From assembly GCA_944321085.1 (NCBI GenBank), contig CALUJY010000002.1:186001-250000 (forward strand): 64,000 bases of DNA, given 5' to 3'. The notes beneath the pieces are model-generated. The model was not told where the DNA came from. It saw only the letters and a program-made list of their open reading frames with translations, and ran no database searches. This DNA comes from an uncultured Barnesiella sp. (GTDB lineage: Bacteria; Bacteroidota; Bacteroidia; Bacteroidales; Barnesiellaceae_A). The position numbers and the translations under genes were made by a program. Below, piece after piece: positions 54,796 through 61,946 of this stretch (positions are counted from its first letter, which is position 1; each line of letters begins with the position of its first letter).

Positions 54796-55587
54796 ATGGC
54801 AGATAACAACCGAATATCCATCAAAAAGACAAGCCGGGTTCTTGCAATTACATGTGTCGCCTATACGACAGTGGCAACAATATTGTACAACAATTATCAG
54901 ATTGACCTGATCGACTATTCCACTCCGGTCATATTAGGAACCGTAGCAACCATCATGTCATGCGCTGCACTGCAACGCCTGTTCTGTTCTCTACTCTCCA
55001 AAAGCTGCCTTTCTTTTGGCTGCAAGGAGTTGTCCTCAAGAGGAACTGTCCCTTCCGAAGCAAATCCTGATACAAAGGAAGAATTGCCTCCAACTGATAA
55101 TGCAACCAGTGAAAAACACGTCGAGAGTCCATATCTTAAGGAATATGAAGCACGCATAGAAGAATTGCGGCGCAATGAAATGGAGAAGAAGACCGCTATT
55201 GTGCACGCGATACATGAATACACCACACACGAAATGTCACAGTTCTTATCCATAGACGATCTTGAAATTCTCCATGAGAACATAGAATCTCTGGCATACG
55301 GACAAGCGGAACCATATAAACCGGTTCGTTCTAAGCCCGATAATCAAATCAAGTCCCCCTCGCTAAGACATTATGCATGGAATATCGGGGAGAGACTTGA
55401 TATCCCTTTAATCGACAGGGCAAAGTTCATAAAAACAATATTCCCGCATGAACTGGAAAATGCGACAATCGAATACCTTTGTAAAAATCTTCGTGACTCA
55501 GTTCCCGCCATAATTGCCATAGATGTCCCGAAGAACGGGGACTATCATTTCAGTTGTATGCAAACTTCAGCAGACAGCGATAATTAG
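54796..55587 (+). CDS. Element-borne membrane protein of unknown function
   Basis: A 263-residue protein with two hydrophobic segments (about residues 12-32 and 41-62) and a cytoplasmic tail. The tail has a charged coiled helix (YEARIEELRRNEMEKKTAI) and a compact C-terminal region with LRHYAWNIGERLDIPLIDRAKFIKTIFP. I recognise no domain. Its gene lies in the element between the recombinase terminator and the excisionase-like gene; a role in the element's maintenance is inference. Confidence 0.6.
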   Translation: MADNNRISIKKTSRVLAITCVAYTTVATILYNNYQIDLIDYSTPVILGTVATIMSCAALQRLFCSLLSKSCLSFGCKELSSRGTVPSEANPDTKEELPPTDNATSEKHVESPYLKEYEARIEELRRNEMEKKTAIVHAIHEYTTHEMSQFLSIDDLEILHENIESLAYGQAEPYKPVRSKPDNQIKSPSLRHYAWNIGERLDIPLIDRAKFIKTIFPHELENATIEYLCKNLRDSVPAIIAIDVPKNGDYHFSCMQTSADSDN

Positions 55588-55632
55588 TTTCTGCTGATTA
55601 TAATCTGCAAAATATCATTATGTTGGTTTGCA

Positions 55633-55664
55633 GCATGTTAAACAATTAAATCGTTTAGTCATGC
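55633..55664 (+). promoter_or_regulatory. Inverted repeat over the start codon of the excisionase-like gene
   Basis: gcatg..taaac (55633-55643) pairs with gtttag..catgc (55653-55664) with a small bulge. The right arm contains ATG 55661, so a repressor site or an RNA hairpin could block translation. Confidence 0.4.
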
Positions 55665-56035
55665 TAAAAGAAAACCTTACATTCAATGATTTGCCGGAAG
55701 TGGTAGGCAAACTTTGCGAAAGAATCGAGAGTCTCGAAAATGCGTTGAAGGACAATTTTGCAAAACAGGTTCCTGTCAAAGAAAACCTGCATGTCCCTAT
55801 GACCGTCGAGGAAGTATGCAGCTACCTTGGAATATCCAAGTCATCCTTCTATTACAAGGCCAAACACGGAGGGATACCTGTCATCAAGCAGGGGAAGCAT
55901 CTGTTCGTATATCGCGACGAACTGGACAAATGGCTGGAGACCGGAAGAAAAAGCCAGGTGCCTCTGAGCTTCGAGGAGGAACACGAGCAGATGCTTGCTG
56001 CGACAAGACATAAGGCCAAACCAAGAGAACTGTAG
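55661..56035 (+). CDS. Excisionase-like HTH_17 protein
   Basis: A 124-residue protein with an N-terminal coiled helix (residues about 1-35; LCERIESLENALKDNF) and a MerR-type winged HTH (about 42-92: MTVEEVCSYLGISKSSFYYKAKHG, then VIKQGKHLFVYRDELDKWL). This is the common Bacteroidetes HTH_17 excisionase/regulator found beside integrases. Likely a recombination directionality or copy-number regulator. The start MLKENLTF is chosen over the longer frame. It ends 4 bases before the start of the ATPase gene, so they are co-translated. Confidence 0.75.
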   Translation: MLKENLTFNDLPEVVGKLCERIESLENALKDNFAKQVPVKENLHVPMTVEEVCSYLGISKSSFYYKAKHGGIPVIKQGKHLFVYRDELDKWLETGRKSQVPLSFEEEHEQMLAATRHKAKPREL

Positions 56036-56039
56036 GAAT

Positions 56040-57110
56040 ATGGAAAAGACGAGCTGCAATATTCCTACTCCGGAGGAATTGAGAAACTACATAAAAGAAT
56101 CTGTCATAAGTGTGACCGGTACATACGAACAGTCCGCTTCCGTGCTTATGGTGGATGATTCCACAATCGGGACCCTGGGAAACTTCAGTGCATCTATCGG
56201 AAAGGCCAAAAGCAAGAAGACCTTCAATGTCTCCGCCATCGCTGCGGCCGCCCTGAAGAATGGCACAGTGCTGCATTACCGTGCCTGCTTTCCGGAGGGA
56301 AAAAGGAAGATTCTCTATGTTGACACGGAACAGGGCAAGAACCATTGCCAGATTGTTCTGGACAGAATCCTGAGACTGGCAGGTCTGCCGAAAGATTGTG
56401 ATGCAGACAATCTGACGATGCTGGCACTCCGTAAATATTCGCCCGAAGTGCGACTGGCAATAACGGAGGAGGCAATCGGCATGATACCCGATTTAGGTCT
56501 GGTCATCATAGATGGCATCCGGGACTTCATCCATGATATCAATTCACCCGGTGAATCCACCGATGTGATATCCAAATTCATGCAATGGACCGATGACAGA
56601 CAGATACACATCCATACCGTCCTGCATCAGAACAAGAATGACGAACACGCACGCGGTCATGTCGGCACGGAACTGAACAACAAGGCGGAAACCGTCATGC
56701 AGATAGAGCCAGACAAAGATGACAAGTCCATAAGTGTGGTGGAAGCCATACACTGCCGTGACCGTGAGTTTGAACCGTTTGCCTTCCGGGTAAACGATGA
56801 TTCCCTGCCCGAACTGGTGGAGTCATATCAGCCCCAGAAAAGGCTGCCAGGACGCCCTCCCAAGGAACCGTTCGACCCGTACAAGGAAATATCTGAAGAT
56901 TCGCACCGCTCCGCTTTGAACGCCGCTTTTGAGGAGGGGAACATCAGCGGCTATAACGGCTACCTTGAACGGCTGAAAGAGGGCTACGGACGGCTGGGGA
57001 TAAAACTGGGGTACAACAAGACGGTGGAATTGGCAAAGTTCCTATGCAACAAGCGGATGGTCGTAAAAGAAGGGAAAGAATACAAATACAACAGAGATTT
57101 CCATTATTGA
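56040..57110 (+). CDS. RepA-like AAA/RecA-fold ATPase of the mobile element
   Basis: A 356-residue RecA-fold ATPase related to the RepA/DnaB-type (AAA_25) helicases common in Bacteroidetes mobilizable elements. The P-loop is deviant (SIGKAKSKKTF near residues 44-54, lacking the usual second glycine), DTEQGKNHC follows near residue 92, LVIIDGIRDFIHDIN (about 150-164) is the Walker B strand, and HQNKNDEHARGHVG is a late motif. A basic, proline-rich C-terminal region (RLPGRPPKEPFDPYKE) leads to a final helical domain. Probably involved in replication of the excised form. Followed by the 1.1 kb stretch without genes, where a primase or mobilization gene is usually expected. Confidence 0.72.
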   Translation: MEKTSCNIPTPEELRNYIKESVISVTGTYEQSASVLMVDDSTIGTLGNFSASIGKAKSKKTFNVSAIAAAALKNGTVLHYRACFPEGKRKILYVDTEQGKNHCQIVLDRILRLAGLPKDCDADNLTMLALRKYSPEVRLAITEEAIGMIPDLGLVIIDGIRDFIHDINSPGESTDVISKFMQWTDDRQIHIHTVLHQNKNDEHARGHVGTELNNKAETVMQIEPDKDDKSISVVEAIHCRDREFEPFAFRVNDDSLPELVESYQPQKRLPGRPPKEPFDPYKEISEDSHRSALNAAFEEGNISGYNGYLERLKEGYGRLGIKLGYNKTVELAKFLCNKRMVVKEGKEYKYNRDFHY

Positions 57111-58210
57111 GCCCCTATGCCATCAAATCCCGGTGTGACATTTTCCTGTGACATTTCCCGGCTTTACTTTAATATCGGGGTGTAGATATGGGAATAAAGC
57201 AAAGCTATGGCAGGTTTCATCATACAGGTGCAATCTGCCATACTTCCTTTTGTATGTACACTGGAAACCGGACAGCATCTGCACTATTTGAAGTGAAGCT
57301 ATACTCCATGCCGGGCTTGCCCGTCTGCCAGTAATAAACCCTATGGGGGAGCCTAATACCCCACGCGCCTTTCGGCAGCGGGATGAGTGCCACTTAAAAC
57401 AGCAAGCTGGGCACGGGAAAATCACTGTAGGGATTGGACAGTGGACGAAAAATCCTATCTCTCTTGTAGCCAACTATAATATCTGCTTTATGCATATAGT
57501 TCCCGCAGAAGAATCAGATAGGACTTTAACCAAGTTATGATTTGAGGCAATAGTTATGGCTGGCGCAAAAACACATCATGTGAAACTAGGGTAAGCCTAC
57601 GATTCCTAAATGCGAGGTCTACAACTAAAACTCTTAAACCCATTCGGCAGAATATTGAACAGTCCCATGCTTTGGCTATTGGACATGTCGTTGATATTTT
57701 ATTCCCTATTTTTGAGTCTGATTCATCATGTCCATAGCCAAACTTACTATCAAAGTCAAGTTACGAATGTCCAATGAGTATACCACATACCCATTTGCAA
57801 AAATTGGTTCATGTTATGGCAAACTTCTATCATGAGCTTTGGTAGATGAGAATTCGTAGATTGGATAATCTTTGCCATGATCAACTTTGAAAATCTGGCA
57901 TAGACAGAAACGGCATCTGGCAGAGTTAGTTGTTACATCTACTCTATATATCCCAATTAACGAAATATTTTTTGCTCAAACTGGCAGCACGTATTAGGAA
58001 CAGAGAAAAGTCATATTAAATCTGGCAAATCTATATAGGATTTTTATTCTAACTCAGGCACACTTTTGGGACAGTATAGACCTACTACAAATATTGGTTT
58101 GATAACGATTACTATGCCGCACCGTTGAAAGCTTTCCTCCCTCCTTGATTGAGCGACATTTGAACGGAATAACGAAAGAAAGCATCTTCTTCCTCTTTAT
58201 TCAAAGTCCA
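57111..58210. other. Gene-poor 1.1 kb stretch inside the element
   Basis: No convincing gene is found on either strand. A conserved-looking AT-balanced part (57111-57540) follows the ATPase gene and may be a regulatory or transfer-origin region. From 57600 the DNA is AT-rich and contains a long inverted repeat (57671-57687 with 57727-57742) and four scattered copies of (a/c)tctggca or actggca (near 57893, 57915, 57979 and 58020). It looks like a degenerated remnant or a junction between element core and cargo. Confidence 0.5.
57671..57742. repeat. Long inverted repeat
   Basis: tttggctattggacatg (57671-57687) pairs with catgtccatagccaaa (57727-57742) with a single bulged base and a 39-base loop. 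Not followed by a T-run, so it is not a terminator of the usual kind. Confidence 0.5.
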
Positions 58211-58708
58211 TTATTGTCTAAAATTACAGAAGTGTTCCTCCAATGTATGCAAATGCCTCAAAAATTCATTTGATTGCTTGGTGTTTTCCACCATACAGTA
58301 CAGACTAATCATTATATATTCTCGCAACAAATCAATATTCGTTATGCTATGACGACAGTCATACACTGGAATATTGGGGTCTAATCTTGTTGGAACTATT
58401 ATCTCAATATTATCAGGCATGTATCCAAAGACATTCATATTCTTTGATGTTTTAACCCAATTCCATCGATATGGACGAGAACCTCCAAAACTGTCTGAAG
58501 TATATCGTTTTAGAAAATACAATATTCTTAATCGCCTATAAATGTAAGTGAAAATTATTACAACTCCCGCAATAAGCAATATTAACCACAACGATATTTC
58601 AATATCCAAAAACGATGCTGGAATTTTAAGAACATACTCTAATATCCCTATTAAAGCAAGAATTCCACCAACAAGTGGCCTCCCAAAGAACGAAATGAAC
58701 TTCTTCAT
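58211..58708 (-). CDS. Small membrane protein of unknown function (element cargo)
   Basis: A 165-residue protein with two helices (about residues 12-30 and 41-60) followed by a basic patch (YIYRRLRILYFLKRY) and a soluble C-terminal domain of about 100 residues ending in HTLEEHFCNF. No family recognised. It is divergent from the regulator of the restriction-modification operon, with a -7 element of its own. A defence or element-maintenance role is possible from place only. Confidence 0.55.
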   Translation of the reverse strand: MKKFISFFGRPLVGGILALIGILEYVLKIPASFLDIEISLWLILLIAGVVIIFTYIYRRLRILYFLKRYTSDSFGGSRPYRWNWVKTSKNMNVFGYMPDNIEIIVPTRLDPNIPVYDCRHSITNIDLLREYIMISLYCMVENTKQSNEFLRHLHTLEEHFCNFRQ

Positions 58709-58730
58709 AAATTTTATAGCTAATGTATTG

Positions 58731-58738
58731 CAAAGGTA
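58731..58738 (-). promoter_or_regulatory. -7 promoter element of the small membrane protein gene
   Basis: TACCTTTG on the minus strand, an exact TAnnTTTG match, 22 bases before the start. Confidence 0.5.
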
Positions 58739-58845
58739 ATCTATTTATCAACAACTAATCCTACAAGTATCACAAAATCGATGCTATTCGCCATTTTTAT
58801 TGCATATTATTTTATATGAATGATGTGTAATTGAAACTGTTTTCG

Positions 58846-58853
58846 TACATTTG
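58846..58853 (+). promoter_or_regulatory. -7 promoter element of the regulator and restriction-modification operon
   Basis: TACATTTG, an exact TAnnTTTG match, 27 bases before ATG 58881. It would start a transcript carrying the regulator and probably mod, rhuM and res. Confidence 0.55.
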
Positions 58854-58880
58854 CAAGATAAGGCAAATAATAATGTCCAA

Positions 58881-59123
58881 ATGGAAGTAACAAAAGACAT
58901 AAATCGAATTAAAGTGGTACTCGTTGAGAAGAAACGAACCAACAAATGGCTGGCTGAACAACTTGGAAAGGATCCGGCTACGGTGTCAAAATGGTGTACG
59001 AACACTTCGCAGCCGGGATTGGAGACTTTGCTTCAGATAGCCAATGTACTGGAAGTCGATGTAAAGGAGTTGCTAAACTCTTCTCTGGAAGGTGAGGTAC
59101 AAATGGTAAGACTTGTAAAGTAA
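58881..59123 (+). CDS. Cro/C1-type HTH regulator of the restriction-modification operon
   Basis: An 80-residue protein that is almost entirely one HTH_3 domain: INRIKVVLVEKKRTNKWLAEQLGKDPATVSKWCTN followed by QPGLETLLQIANVLEVDVKELL. It has the C-protein (control protein) size and place, 19 bases before mod, and so is inferred to time expression of the modification and restriction genes. The start ATG 58881 is chosen because the -7 element lies just upstream. Alternatively an element repressor. Confidence 0.8.
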   Translation: MEVTKDINRIKVVLVEKKRTNKWLAEQLGKDPATVSKWCTNTSQPGLETLLQIANVLEVDVKELLNSSLEGEVQMVRLVK

Positions 59124-59142
59124 CAGAAACACGGATTTGTTT

Positions 59143-60939
59143 ATGAATAAGAATGAATTGGCAAATAAGATACGCGGAATAGATGGTCTGACAAACGATG
59201 AGAAATCGGCATTGATAGAGCTGCTCCGCAAGCAAAAGAAATATGGTCTGGTATGGGAAGATAAGTCCGAAGATGTGGAAGAACGGCTTCGCGAAGAACT
59301 GCCTGTGCTGATTGAAGATACAGGCAAGGCTATTATCTGCGAGGATGCCGATGCGCCCAACCATATCCTTATTGAGGGGGACAACTTAGAAGCCCTGACT
59401 GCCCTTGCTTATACGCACGAGGGGAAAATTGATGTCATCTACATTGATCCGCCGTATAATACAGGCAACAAGGATTTCGTCTACAACGACCAGTTTGTGG
59501 ATAAGGAGGACAGCTACCGTCATTCCAAATGGCTGTCGTTCATGTCAAAGCGTCTGCGCATCGCCAAACGGCTACTATCGGATAAGGGCGTTATCTTTAT
59601 TTCCATTGATGATAATGAACAGGCGCAGTTAAAGTTGTTGTGTGATGAGGTGTTCGGTTTGAATAATCTATGTGGTAACATTATTTGGCGGAAAAAATCA
59701 GGCGGCGGTCAAACCGATGCTTTTTTTGTGACAGAACATGAATATATATTGGTTTATCAAAAAACCGACCAATTTATTTGGCAAGATGAATCAGTTGCTA
59801 TATCTGAGGATTCTTTCAAGTATATAGACGAACGAGGTCGGTATAAAATTACTCCATTGGAAAAATGGGGAAGTTCTGCACACCGTGAAGATAGGCCAAG
59901 TATGTATTTCGCCATAAAAGATCCCAATGGTAACGACTATTTCCCTGTTGCACCTGATGGTTTACCAGGACGATGGAGAGTAGGTCTTGAAAGAATGAAT
60001 CGCTTAATTACGAATGATGAAATTGATTGGAAAAATGGCAAGCCACAAGAAAAAACCTATTTCACAGCAATTTCAGACAAAAGGAAAGTAAATAAATCGC
60101 GCAGCATTTACTATAATATTGGAGAAACAGGAGAGGGCACTAAACTGCTAACTGATATTTTTTCACAAAAAGATATATTTGGCAATCCTAAACCATTAAA
60201 TCTTATTAAAGATCTAATATCGCATAACAATAATAACTCCACCATTCTTGACTTCTTCGCTGGCAGTGGTACAACCCTCCATGCCACTATGCAACTGAAT
60301 GCTGAAGACGGCGGGCACAGAAAGTGCATCTTGGTAACCAACAACGAGAACAATATTTGCGAGGAAGTGACCTACGAGCGCAACCGCCGCGTGATACAAG
60401 GCTACACCACCCCCAAAGGCGAAGAAGTGCCGGGACTGGCAGGCAACACGTTGCGCTACTACCGGACAGACTTTATCTCCCGCGACCGCACGCCCCGGAA
60501 TATGCGCGCATTGGTCGCCGACGCTACCGGCCTGCTTTGCATAAAAAACGACATTTACAAGGAAGCCAAACTTGCCGGGCGGAACATCAACCCGAAGATA
60601 GCCCGCTACTTTGCACAAGGCGGCAGGAGTATGCTCATTGTCTATGACGACAGGGCCGTATCTGCCATTGCGGAAATCCTTGAGACGGTAGAGCTGGGCA
60701 AGGAGAGAATCAAGGTGTATGTGTTCTCTGCGGGCAGCTATGCCTATGATGACGAGTTTGAGGAAGTGGCAGGCAAGGTGCAGCTTTGCGCCTTGCCGGA
60801 TGCCATCTATCAGGCTTATCAAAAAGTCCTGCCCAAACGCCGCCCGAAGTTCCTGCCCGAAGCCATGGAAGAAAACGAGTGTAGCAACAGTCCTGAGAAC
60901 GGAATGCTTAACTTTACGGATGAGGAGGCAGAGGCATGA
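59143..60939 (+). CDS. mod: Type III restriction-modification methyltransferase (Mod)
   Basis: A 598-residue DNA adenine methyltransferase of the beta class. The order is motif IV DPPY (YIDPPYNTGNKDF, about residue 105), the target recognition domain, then the SAM motif FAGSGTT (about residue 368), as in type III Mod. It methylates one strand of an asymmetric site and forms a complex with Res. ATG 59143 is the likely start; a TTG lies 6 bases upstream. The region 59650-60240 is AT-rich against GC-richer flanks, as expected of a swapped recognition domain. Its end overlaps rhuM by 4 bases (ATGA). Confidence 0.88.
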   Translation: MNKNELANKIRGIDGLTNDEKSALIELLRKQKKYGLVWEDKSEDVEERLREELPVLIEDTGKAIICEDADAPNHILIEGDNLEALTALAYTHEGKIDVIYIDPPYNTGNKDFVYNDQFVDKEDSYRHSKWLSFMSKRLRIAKRLLSDKGVIFISIDDNEQAQLKLLCDEVFGLNNLCGNIIWRKKSGGGQTDAFFVTEHEYILVYQKTDQFIWQDESVAISEDSFKYIDERGRYKITPLEKWGSSAHREDRPSMYFAIKDPNGNDYFPVAPDGLPGRWRVGLERMNRLITNDEIDWKNGKPQEKTYFTAISDKRKVNKSRSIYYNIGETGEGTKLLTDIFSQKDIFGNPKPLNLIKDLISHNNNNSTILDFFAGSGTTLHATMQLNAEDGGHRKCILVTNNENNICEEVTYERNRRVIQGYTTPKGEEVPGLAGNTLRYYRTDFISRDRTPRNMRALVADATGLLCIKNDIYKEAKLAGRNINPKIARYFAQGGRSMLIVYDDRAVSAIAEILETVELGKERIKVYVFSAGSYAYDDEFEEVAGKVQLCALPDAIYQAYQKVLPKRRPKFLPEAMEENECSNSPENGMLNFTDEEAEA

Positions 60940-61946
60940 GCGAGGAAATGAATAGAGGGAGTATCATCCTGTATCAGACACCGGACGGGCAGTCGAAGAT
61001 AGAAGTCACGTTGTCGAATGACACCGTGTGGCTCACGGCCGACCAGATGGCGGAACTGTTCCAACGCAACAAATCCACCATTTCAAGGCACATAAGGAAC
61101 ATATTTGAAGAAGGAGAGCTCAACGCAGATTCAACTGTTGCATTTTTTGCAACAGTTCAAAATGAAGGTAAGCGCAAGGTAGAAAGAAATATAGCTTTCT
61201 ACAATCTCGACATGATAATCAGTGTAGGTTATCGTGTCAATTCCCATCGGGGCGTACAGTTCCGCATCTGGGCAACACAGGTGCTGCGCGAATATCTGAT
61301 AAAAGGATTTGCGATGAATGATGAACTGCTGAAACGTGCCGGAGGCGGCAATTATTTCAACGAATTGCTTGCCCGCATTCGTGATATACGCTCTTCGGAA
61401 AAAGTATTTTACCGCAAGGTGTTGGAAATCTATGCGCTCAGTATCGACTATGACCCACGGGCAGAAGCGACACAACAGTTCTTCAAGACCGTGCAAAACA
61501 AGATGCACTTCTCGGCTCACGGGCATACGGCTGCTGAAATAATCTATGAACGCGCCGATGCGCAAAAAGACTTTATGGGCATGACATCATGGACAGGCGC
61601 ATTGCCCAAACGTACAGACGCAGAAGTGGCGAAGAACTATCTTTCAGCGGATGAACTGGATACGCTGAACCGCATTGTCAGCCTGTATCTTGACTTTGCG
61701 GAATTACAGGCAAAATCGCACCAGCCCATGTATATGAAAGACTGGATTCAAAAGCTGGACGATTTCCTGAAACTCTCAGGGAAAGAACTACTCACCCATG
61801 CAGGCAAAATATCGGCAGAAATAGCCAAACAAAAAGCCGACATGGAATACGACAAGTTCAAGGTGAGGACAGCCAACGAGCTTTCCCCGGTGGAAATACA
61901 TTTCTTAGAGAACTTCGAGAAAGAACAGAAAAAATTGAAACAATGA
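60936..61946 (+). CDS. rhuM: RhuM family protein
   Basis: A 336-residue protein of the RhuM (virulence-associated) family. Marks: IEVTLSNDTVWLTADQMAELFQRNKSTISRHIRNIF (an HTH-like start), YNLDMIISVGYRVNSHRGVQFRIWATQVLREYLIKGFAMNDELLKR, the Fic/Doc-related later part (TSWTGALPKRTDAEVAKNYLSADEL) and a C-terminal helix. It overlaps mod by 4 bases and res by 4 bases, so the three are co-translated. Its function is unknown; its place between type III subunits is recurrent for the family and suggests a role in the defence system. Confidence 0.88.
   Translation: MSEEMNRGSIILYQTPDGQSKIEVTLSNDTVWLTADQMAELFQRNKSTISRHIRNIFEEGELNADSTVAFFATVQNEGKRKVERNIAFYNLDMIISVGYRVNSHRGVQFRIWATQVLREYLIKGFAMNDELLKRAGGGNYFNELLARIRDIRSSEKVFYRKVLEIYALSIDYDPRAEATQQFFKTVQNKMHFSAHGHTAAEIIYERADAQKDFMGMTSWTGALPKRTDAEVAKNYLSADELDTLNRIVSLYLDFAELQAKSHQPMYMKDWIQKLDDFLKLSGKELLTHAGKISAEIAKQKADMEYDKFKVRTANELSPVEIHFLENFEKEQKKLKQ

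Noticed and set aside
57123..57540. Open frames on both strands in the gap after the ATPase gene (116 and 65 codons)
   Set aside because: Neither shows a domain, a start signal or coherent composition; the region is better described as non-coding.
61130..61160. Inverted repeat aactgttgca / tgcaacagtt inside rhuM
   Set aside because: It lies fully in coding sequence (TVAFFATV) and the protein matches the family across it, so it is probably not a mobile-element scar.
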